The notes below the pieces were generated by a model that saw nothing but the letters and a program-made list of their open reading frames with translations, had not been told where the DNA came from and ran no database searches. 20,080 nt of DNA. Source: a virus. Location of the stretch: positions 1 to 20,080 of the IMG/VR virus record IMGVR_UViG_3300030107_002862, one strand, 5' to 3'. A program made the position numbers and the translations under genes. Below are positions 15,820 to 20,080 of this stretch, one piece after another (position 1 is the first letter of the stretch; the number at the start of each line of letters is the position of its first letter).

Positions 15820-15994
15820 TCGCTTGTTGCTGTTTGCGTTTTAGTTCCTCTTCCTCAAGATGTTGTTGGAGAAGACCCACATAGATGTCTCGTTCCCAAG
15901 GCATCATATTTTCAATCTCTGTTAAGCTATATTTATGGTACTGCATCAAGGCAAAATTAAGTTTGAAGTAACTCTCCAAACTCATATGTACCAT
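15812..15994 (-). CDS. gp51: Baseplate hub assembly protein gp51-like (60 aa, possibly made only as a gp26 fusion)
   Basis: A short helical protein. The segment NFALMQYHKYSLTEIENMMP (13-32), followed by WERDIYVGLLQQHLEEEELK, resembles the C-terminal part of phage tail chaperones such as T4 gp51 and the T portion of lambda gpGT. In T4, gp51 is needed for hub assembly but is not a lasting part of the tail. The ATG at 15994 lies 2 bases after the gp26 stop, with no good ribosome site upstream. The frame is also -1 relative to gp26 and open back to about 16033, overlapping gp26. A slippery heptamer at 16003-16009 would create a 301-residue gp26-gp51 fusion (238 + RVA + 60). The protein may therefore be made by frameshifting, by coupled re-initiation, or by both. 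Confidence 0.75.
   Translation of the reverse strand: MVHMSLESYFKLNFALMQYHKYSLTEIENMMPWERDIYVGLLQQHLEEEELKRKQQQANA
15961..15981 (-). promoter_or_regulatory. RNA hairpin downstream of the slippery site
   Basis: On the - strand RNA, GUUUGGAG (15981-15974) pairs with CUUCAAAC (15968-15961) around the 5-nt loop AGUUA. This gives 8 bp including one G-U pair. It begins 21 bases after the end of the slippery heptamer. That is longer than the 5-9 bases usual for classical stimulators, so its role is uncertain. Confidence 0.4.
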
Positions 15995-15996
15995 CG

Positions 15997-16716
15997 CTAC
16001 CCGAAAAAAGATGCTAACCCTTCTAATACCACTTCACTTGTAACTTTAGTATTAGGATTAGTAACTTCAATAGTATGCTTCAATTTAGGCATAGTCTCAA
16101 AGAACTTTTCAATCTCTTTAAACTGTGATGAATTCATTGACTCAAGAAATTCTTTTACTTCTTTCTTGGTACAATCAGCAGTTGCCCATACCTCATCTTC
16201 ATTATAAATTTTATCAATACAAGTAGCAATCAAATCAAAAGATTGATCCATTGCATTCTTCTCATCAAAATCAAAGTTGTTTTTAATGAATTGCTCTAGT
16301 GATGGATACTTCATCTCCATCATCAAATCATCATCTAACTTAATCTGATTGGTATGATCATCATCCTTATTAACCTGAATGGAATCTAGATCAATGAAAA
16401 CAGGAACATTTGTTTCCCCATCATCAGGACAAACAATATTAACTTCTATCTCTTCTCCAACAGACTTACCTCTGATGTTGAGAAATAAGAATTCAATATC
16501 AAATGTAGGAAGAGTTTCTACTTTAATTCCTTTTGTAAGAACACAGTTCTTCAATACTGCTTTAATAGCATTAGTAATTTGTTTTGTATCTTCACTTTCA
16601 AGAGCAATTACAAGAACCTTTTCTTCTTTAACTAGAAATGGTCTATATTTAATACTCTTTCCTGTCGAAGGTAGTTCCAACTCATACGTCGGGGTCGCAA
16701 TCTTTGGTAAAGGCAT
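15997..16716 (-). CDS. gp26: Baseplate hub subunit / chaperone gp26 (239 aa)
   Basis: This matches the T4 gp26 baseplate family as I know it. The N-terminus LPKIATPTYELELPSTGK (3-20) is followed by IKYRPFLVKEEKVLVIALES (22-41). Next come a beta/helix core with a CPDDG motif (96-100), an acidic middle section (115-130), and a helical C-terminal half (W177, then KKEVKEFLES). T4 gp26 is about 208 residues and belongs to the hub pathway; together with gp51 it resembles the tail-assembly chaperone pair of other phages. The last codons read TCT TTT TTC GGG TAG, placing a slippery heptamer just before the stop. AGGA sits 5 bases before the ATG at 16716, and a late-promoter-like AATAAATA lies just upstream, so the start is well supported. 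Confidence 0.88.
   Translation of the reverse strand: MPLPKIATPTYELELPSTGKSIKYRPFLVKEEKVLVIALESEDTKQITNAIKAVLKNCVLTKGIKVETLPTFDIEFLFLNIRGKSVGEEIEVNIVCPDDGETNVPVFIDLDSIQVNKDDDHTNQIKLDDDLMMEMKYPSLEQFIKNNFDFDEKNAMDQSFDLIATCIDKIYNEDEVWATADCTKKEVKEFLESMNSSQFKEIEKFFETMPKLKHTIEVTNPNTKVTSEVVLEGLASFFG
16003..16009 (-). other. Candidate programmed -1 ribosomal frameshift site (T TTT TTC)
   Basis: In the gp26 frame the codons read TCT TTT TTC GGG TAG, so T_TTT_TTC matches the X_XXY_YYZ heptamer in exact phase. After a -1 slip, reading continues CGG GTA GCG ATG, directly in the gp51 frame with no stop. The gp26 stop follows one codon after the heptamer, a typical arrangement. The phase and the open frame are read directly from the sequence; use of the site is inferred. 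Confidence 0.65.
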
Positions 16717-16739
16717 AATATCCTATAACAATATCAGTG

Positions 16740-16747
16740 TATTTATT
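16740..16747 (-). promoter_or_regulatory. T4-like late promoter candidate upstream of gp26
   Basis: The - strand reads AATAAATA, seven of eight bases of the T4 late consensus TATAAATA. It lies in the 43-base spacer between the tube-like gene and gp26, with room for a leader of about 17 bases containing an AGGA ribosome site. In AT-rich DNA such matches occur by chance, so the call rests on position as well. Confidence 0.4.
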
Positions 16748-16759
16748 TAGTGAGTTTAT

Positions 16760-17491
16760 CTAACGGTTTAATAATCCAGATGTAATTCCACCAGCAATAT
16801 CTCCAAGTAAATCATTACCAGTTAATCTATCTACAGCATTATTCACAAAGTTACCAGCAGCATTAGCTAATGACTGCTGAAAAGGATCCAATATACTTGT
16901 TGGTCTTTCTGGTCTTAATCTAGTATCAACTACATACCGAATATATGTCATTCCAACACTACACTTTAACAAATCTGATCCATCATATGAAACAGGCATT
17001 GAAGTTATCTGAAGAGGATAACTCTTTATAAACTGATATGTCATTGCATTATCATAGTCTTTCTCAAATTTAGTTACTTCCAATCCAGCAACAGTATATG
17101 TGTCTGGATATTTGACTCTATAAGCATATGAATTAGACTTGGCAGCATTCTTATCTTCACTAGTAATAAATGATATCCAATCCTCAAAGAACTTGATAGG
17201 CAAATAATTTTTAGCATCAACATAGAATGTTAAATCTATTCTATCATCATATATTCTTCTATACGCATGTCTCTCAGTTACTCCATGAAAATCATTATCA
17301 ATCTGGTGTGTTGCAAGAGAAGATCCTGGAAGACTTGCTTCTGAACACATCAACTGAATCTTACCCTGCCTATTCTGCCCTCTATATTTTGAAAGACCAG
17401 AAGGAATATCTAATCCAATTTCAAAATGAGAAGTTAATGCAGGTGAAAGTAAATTTGATTTAATGTCTGAGACTGACCTTTTAATAGGCAT
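16760..17491 (-). CDS. Tail-tube-fold baseplate protein, gp54-like (243 aa)
   Basis: The protein has the pattern of the contractile-tail tube family (T4 gp19/gp48/gp54). A start such as SPALTSHFEIGLDIPSGLSK (16-35) is followed by QLMCSEASLPGSSLA (46-60), as in the tube-protein beta-hairpin region. Next come a strand-rich DDRIDLTFYVDAKNYLPIKF (82-101), FEDWISFI (102-109), YRVKYPDTY (124-132), and a final strand pair (PLQITSMPVSYD, MTYIRYVVDTR). The C-terminal 40 residues are Gly/Asn/Leu-rich and may be amphipathic. At 243 residues it is larger than the tube subunit gp19 (about 163) and smaller than T4 gp54 (320). Its position next to gp26 and opposite gp4/gp48 fits a tube initiator on the baseplate. 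The fold is fairly sure; assignment as gp54 is an inference. Confidence 0.7.
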   Translation of the reverse strand: MPIKRSVSDIKSNLLSPALTSHFEIGLDIPSGLSKYRGQNRQGKIQLMCSEASLPGSSLATHQIDNDFHGVTERHAYRRIYDDRIDLTFYVDAKNYLPIKFFEDWISFITSEDKNAAKSNSYAYRVKYPDTYTVAGLEVTKFEKDYDNAMTYQFIKSYPLQITSMPVSYDGSDLLKCSVGMTYIRYVVDTRLRPERPTSILDPFQQSLANAAGNFVNNAVDRLTGNDLLGDIAGGITSGLLNR

Positions 17492-17492
17492 T

Positions 17493-17500
17493 TATAAATA
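17493..17500 (+). promoter_or_regulatory. T4-type late promoter (TATAAATA) for the gp4-gp48-gp53 unit
   Basis: A perfect match to the T4 late -10 consensus TATAAATA on the + strand, in the 39-base divergent spacer. The ATG of gp4 is 31 bases downstream, leaving a leader of roughly 20-25 bases. In T4-like phages this element is read by the gp55 late sigma factor with gp33/gp45. The genes downstream are all late structural genes, which fits. Confidence 0.6.
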
Positions 17501-17530
17501 CTATTTGACATTATATATTATGTATAAGAG

Positions 17531-17980
17531 ATGGCTGAAAGTAAAAAAAGTATCTTTAGACCTACTCGACCAAGAAAGTATAGTGGTGATGTAAATAATA
17601 TTATATGTCGTAGTTCTTGGGAAACAAAATTTTGCAAGTGGTGTGATCTAAATGAAAATATTATACAGTGGGGAAGTGAAGAGTTCTTCATACCCTACCG
17701 TGCTCCTGATGGTAAAGTTCGCAGATACTATCCAGACTTTATCATTAAAGTAAAAGAAAGTAATGGTGAGGTTAAAACATATGTCATTGAAGTTAAACCT
17801 GCCAAACAAACCAGACCTCCAAAGCAAAGAAAAAAGGTGACACAATCATACCTCTACGAATGTAAAACCTATGCTACTAACCAAGCAAAATGGAAAGCTG
17901 CAAATGAATGGTGCAAAGATAAACGAATTGAATTTAAGATCATCACGGAAAAAGAATTAGGTATCCATCATGGTAGATAA
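17531..17980 (+). CDS. gp4: Head completion protein gp4 with nuclease-type fold (149 aa)
   Basis: The length equals that of T4 gp4 (about 150). The sequence carries the restriction-endonuclease/TnsA-like residue set: E31 in SSWE, D69 in YYPDF, and E87-x-K89 in VIEVKP. A basic stretch follows (TRPPKQRKK, 94-102), and the C-terminus is helical and ends HHGR. T4 gp4 (also 50/65) acts in head completion before tail joining; the conserved nuclease residues suggest DNA end processing, which remains an inference here. No signal peptide or membrane helix is present. It is the first gene after the divergent promoter, and its last 11 bases overlap the start of the next gene, so the two are probably translationally coupled. 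AAGAG directly abuts the ATG, so the ribosome site is poor. Confidence 0.88.
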   Translation: MAESKKSIFRPTRPRKYSGDVNNIICRSSWETKFCKWCDLNENIIQWGSEEFFIPYRAPDGKVRRYYPDFIIKVKESNGEVKTYVIEVKPAKQTRPPKQRKKVTQSYLYECKTYATNQAKWKAANEWCKDKRIEFKIITEKELGIHHGR

Positions 17981-18368
17981 TTTTGGTTTTGATAAAGAAG
18001 GAATGGAGGAAGACAATCGTGTCAGAGAATATTTGAGTGACTTGAATAACAGAACTAATGATCCAGAAGAAATGATGCTGGAGATTATGGAAGCACTAAA
18101 TGATACAGTAAGTCCCATACCTGAAGTAGGAAAGTTCTATACGTTTGTTTATAATGCCAAGACTCCTGGTGAAACTTATGACCAACATCCTCTCATTGCA
18201 TGTACAGACCTAAAACCTTGGGGATTTAAAGGTCTTAACTTTCATTGGAGAAAATCAAGAAATTATACTTGGAATGAACTAGCAGGACAACTTTATATTG
18301 TTCAATATAATGAACTAGATGACCTACTTGCAATACCTTACGGTAAATTCATTCTCAATCCTCGCTAA
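17970..18368 (+). CDS. Conserved-type phage protein of unknown function (132 aa)
   Basis: A soluble 132-residue protein. Residues 1-48 are acidic and helical (EEDNRVREYLSDLNN, EEMMLEIMEALND). From 50 on it is beta-rich and aromatic: VGKFYTFVYNAKTPGETYDQ (53-72), then HPLIACTDLKPWGFKGLNFHW (73-93), RNYTW (97-101) and IPYGKF (122-127). The Y-x-AKTP, YD-x-x-P-L and GFKGLN-x-HW pattern recurs, from memory, in other marine phage proteins, but I cannot assign a function. The ATG at 17970 overlaps the end of gp4 by 11 bases, and gp48 starts 22 bases after its stop. It is thus embedded in the head-completion/tube-cap unit and is likely a late virion or assembly protein. Confidence 0.8.
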   Translation: MVDNFGFDKEGMEEDNRVREYLSDLNNRTNDPEEMMLEIMEALNDTVSPIPEVGKFYTFVYNAKTPGETYDQHPLIACTDLKPWGFKGLNFHWRKSRNYTWNELAGQLYIVQYNELDDLLAIPYGKFILNPR

Positions 18369-18390
18369 ATAATAAAAAAGATATACTATA

Positions 18391-19776
18391 ATGGCAGTTA
18401 TTACTAGTCAGATAGCAAGAATAAGAGTCGGTCCTAATTCTAGAAATAAGACCACTCTTTATACTGCCACAAGAGTTAGTGGTCCTGAAGGGACTCCTCC
18501 AAAATATTCAACAGAAATTATACAATATACTGATGCAAAGGGAAGCGGTGGTGTAGTAATAGGAACACAAGATTCAAGTAGTAAAGGAAAGATAATATGG
18601 AATGATTCTGCATCCGAAACAGCACAAAAATATCAACAAACAATAGCAAAAGCATCTACTACCCAAGTTAGTTCGGTAAAAGATGCTGTTGCATTCACTG
18701 CAGAAGAAAAAGCAGCACTCAATTCAGTATCGGGTTCTAATAATACAGCAATAAATTCAGGAACAGATTCAGCAAGACCAGCAGGGCAAACAAAATCTGA
18801 AGCAAGAGAAGATTGGGATCCTAATTTTGGACAAGGACAACGAGATGATTTTGATGCTTCTACTGAAGGTGTAAGCTCTGATGAAGATAAAGATCCAAAT
18901 GGTGTTTCAAGTAAAAGTGCTGCAGGAACGAGAGATAGTTTTGATGCTCTTCTAGTTTATCCAACAACTTTAAGACAAAGTAATCAAGATACAATTCATT
19001 TTACAATGATGAAATATGTACCTAAAGGTCTTGATGGAAAAAAAGATCAATTTGGTGGTGGTGATAGAAAAATGGATGCTTCAAGATCAATAGGAAGAGT
19101 AGTTCTCCCCATACCTGCTGGTATTAATGATAGTAATAATACTAGCTGGGCAAGTGGTGAAATGAATGCTGGTCAAATGGCACTTGCACAAATTGCTCTT
19201 AAGGGAATAACAGACGGTCTTGAAAAAGCAGGACAAGAAGCAGCAGCTCAAGTTAGTAAAGCAGCAGGAGCAGGTAAAGAAGATGTAAAGGATGCAATCG
19301 CACAAACCATTGCAGGTGCTGCTACTGGTGATCAAAAAGCACTCATGCAAAGAGCAAGTGGGCAGGTAGTCAATCCTAATATGGAAATGCTTTTTGGCGG
19401 TCCTCAAATAAGAGACTTTAGTTTTTCATTCAACTTTACAGCAAGAAGTGCAAGAGAAGGTAGAACCATACTTCGCATTCTTCGTTTCTTTAAGCAAGGA
19501 ATGTCTCCTATCAGATCTGAATCCAATCTATTCTTAAAATCACCACATACTTTTAAGTTAGAATATAAAAATGGAAACAGAGCTCACAAAGCATTAAATA
19601 AGTTTAAGGAATGTGCATTAAAAACATGCAGTCTTCAATATACTCCTGATGGTAACTATGCAACCTTTGAAGATGGAATTATGACCAAATATTCAATGAC
19701 CCTAGCATTCAGTGAACTTGAACCAGTATTCAATGATGATTATGCAGCATTCTCCCAAGACGAAATAGGTTATTAA
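18391..19776 (+). CDS. gp48: Baseplate tail-tube cap protein gp48 (461 aa)
   Basis: The C-terminal part (about 328-452) matches gp48: MEMLFGGPQIRDFSFSFNFT (331-350), ARSAREGRTILRILRFFKQG (351-370), KSPHTFKLEYKNG (383-395), then YTPDGNYATFEDG and YSMTLAFSELEP. This is the tube-protein-like fold that caps the baseplate centre and seeds the tail tube in T4. The N-terminal part (1-185) is polar and low-complexity, rich in Ser, Asp, Asn and Gly, with two related RDDFDA/RDSFDA segments (151-156, 181-186). An Ala/Gly-rich helical insertion occupies about 255-325. At 461 residues it is clearly longer than T4 gp48 (364). It is followed one base later by gp53, so both are in one operon. The start ATG lies just after an A-rich stretch with only a weak ribosome site. 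Confidence 0.82.
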   Translation: MAVITSQIARIRVGPNSRNKTTLYTATRVSGPEGTPPKYSTEIIQYTDAKGSGGVVIGTQDSSSKGKIIWNDSASETAQKYQQTIAKASTTQVSSVKDAVAFTAEEKAALNSVSGSNNTAINSGTDSARPAGQTKSEAREDWDPNFGQGQRDDFDASTEGVSSDEDKDPNGVSSKSAAGTRDSFDALLVYPTTLRQSNQDTIHFTMMKYVPKGLDGKKDQFGGGDRKMDASRSIGRVVLPIPAGINDSNNTSWASGEMNAGQMALAQIALKGITDGLEKAGQEAAAQVSKAAGAGKEDVKDAIAQTIAGAATGDQKALMQRASGQVVNPNMEMLFGGPQIRDFSFSFNFTARSAREGRTILRILRFFKQGMSPIRSESNLFLKSPHTFKLEYKNGNRAHKALNKFKECALKTCSLQYTPDGNYATFEDGIMTKYSMTLAFSELEPVFNDDYAAFSQDEIGY

Positions 19777-19777
19777 A

Positions 19778-20080
19778 ATGTCAAACTACTTCAGCAAAGT
19801 TCCAAATTTTGAGTACGTTAGCAGACTTCCTGATGCTAAAATATCTGACTACATTACAGTAAAGAACTTATTCAAGAGGGGAAAATTAAGGGAAGACATC
19901 TTTCAAGACCTAACTCTCTTTACCAAGTATAAAATCAAAGGTAATGATAGACCAGATAATGTTGCTTTTGATTTTTATAGAGACTCTAAACTTGATTGGT
20001 TAGTATTACTTTCTAATAATATTCTTAATGTACAAACAGAATGGCCACTATTAACAAATGAATTTGATAGATACCTAGTA
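19778..20080 (+). CDS. gp53: Baseplate wedge protein gp53 (5' part, cut by window end)
   Basis: An open frame starts at the ATG at 19778, one base after the gp48 stop, and runs open for 101 codons to the end of the window. The N-terminal sequence begins MSNYFSKVPNFEYVSRL. It contains the gp53 features IKGNDRPDNVAFDFYRDSKL (45-64, by my count) followed by DWLVLLSNNI and later EWPLL. T4 gp53 has the similar pattern of KG-x-PRP-E, then Y-x-x-P-x-LYW-x-LL at comparable positions, and about 196 residues. About half the gene is therefore present. In T4, gp53 joins the baseplate wedge late and helps lock wedges around the hub. Translational coupling to gp48 is likely because of the one-base gap. Confidence 0.87.
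   Translation, partial: MSNYFSKVPNFEYVSRLPDAKISDYITVKNLFKRGKLREDIFQDLTLFTKYKIKGNDRPDNVAFDFYRDSKLDWLVLLSNNILNVQTEWPLLTNEFDRYLV

Noticed and set aside
15930-15937. CATAAATA on the - strand as a late promoter for the 816-aa gene
   Set aside because: It lies inside gp51 over 100 bases from the next start. The genes overlap and are probably coupled, and such a match is expected by chance in AT-rich DNA.
16379-16750. 123-codon + strand frame across gp26
   Set aside because: It is antisense to the well-recognised gp26, with no start signal and no recognisable domain.
17505-17528. TTGACA plus TATAAG as a sigma70 promoter on the + strand before gp4
   Set aside because: The spacer would be only 12 bases, too short for sigma70; the nearby TATAAATA explains the site better.
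19087-19407. 106-codon open frame on the - strand
   Set aside because: It is antisense to gp48 and Cys/Thr/Ser-rich in a way expected of a shadow frame, with no supporting signals.
1-20080. tRNA genes, CRISPR arrays, insertion sequences or host metabolic genes
   Set aside because: None were seen; almost the whole window is occupied by tightly packed virion genes.

Overview
The window looks like part of the tail/baseplate gene block of a marine T4-like myovirus, most likely a cyanophage of Prochlorococcus or Synechococcus. A pelagiphage relative cannot be excluded. The evidence is AT-rich DNA, tightly packed or overlapping genes, and recognisable counterparts of T4 gp4, gp48, gp53, gp26, gp51, gp27 and gp5, together with tail-fibre and structural-protein signatures I know from cyanomyoviruses. 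I saw no host genes, tRNA genes, transposons, integrase or CRISPR array. All calls come from reading the sequence and from remembered family features; no database search was run.

Layout. A 39-base divergent spacer at 17492-17530 splits the window. To the right, on the + strand, are the head-completion nuclease gp4, a 132-residue unknown protein, the tail-tube cap gp48, and gp53 (baseplate wedge), which runs off the window end. To the left, on the - strand, a single run of genes descends from 17491 to 308. In order these are a tail-tube-fold baseplate protein (gp54-like), gp26, gp51, two large tape-measure-like proteins (816 and 717 residues), a gp27-like hub, an 88-residue His/acidic protein, a gp5-like hub with an OB fold but no visible lysozyme, a 1714-residue protein with four PA14-like modules, a beta-helical spike-like protein, and a short fibre-like protein. 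A separate 60-residue gene follows, with its own strong sigma70-type promoter and a hairpin across its start codon.

How they work together. The - strand block reads as a hub/tube-initiation module: chaperones (gp26/gp51), then length-determining core proteins, then the hub, spike and peripheral decorations. The + strand block supplies head closure, the tube cap and the wedge.

The most interesting observation is at the gp26/gp51 junction. There is an exact T_TTT_TTC slippery heptamer in the correct reading phase, two codons before the gp26 stop. A -1 shift there continues directly into the gp51 frame, a hairpin lies downstream, and gp51 has no clear Shine-Dalgarno sequence. This would be a gpG/gpGT-style programmed frameshift between baseplate chaperones in a T4-like phage. 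Also notable are the apparent splitting of gp5 into separate hub and spike genes, and an approximately 550-600-residue internal duplication in the 1714-residue protein.
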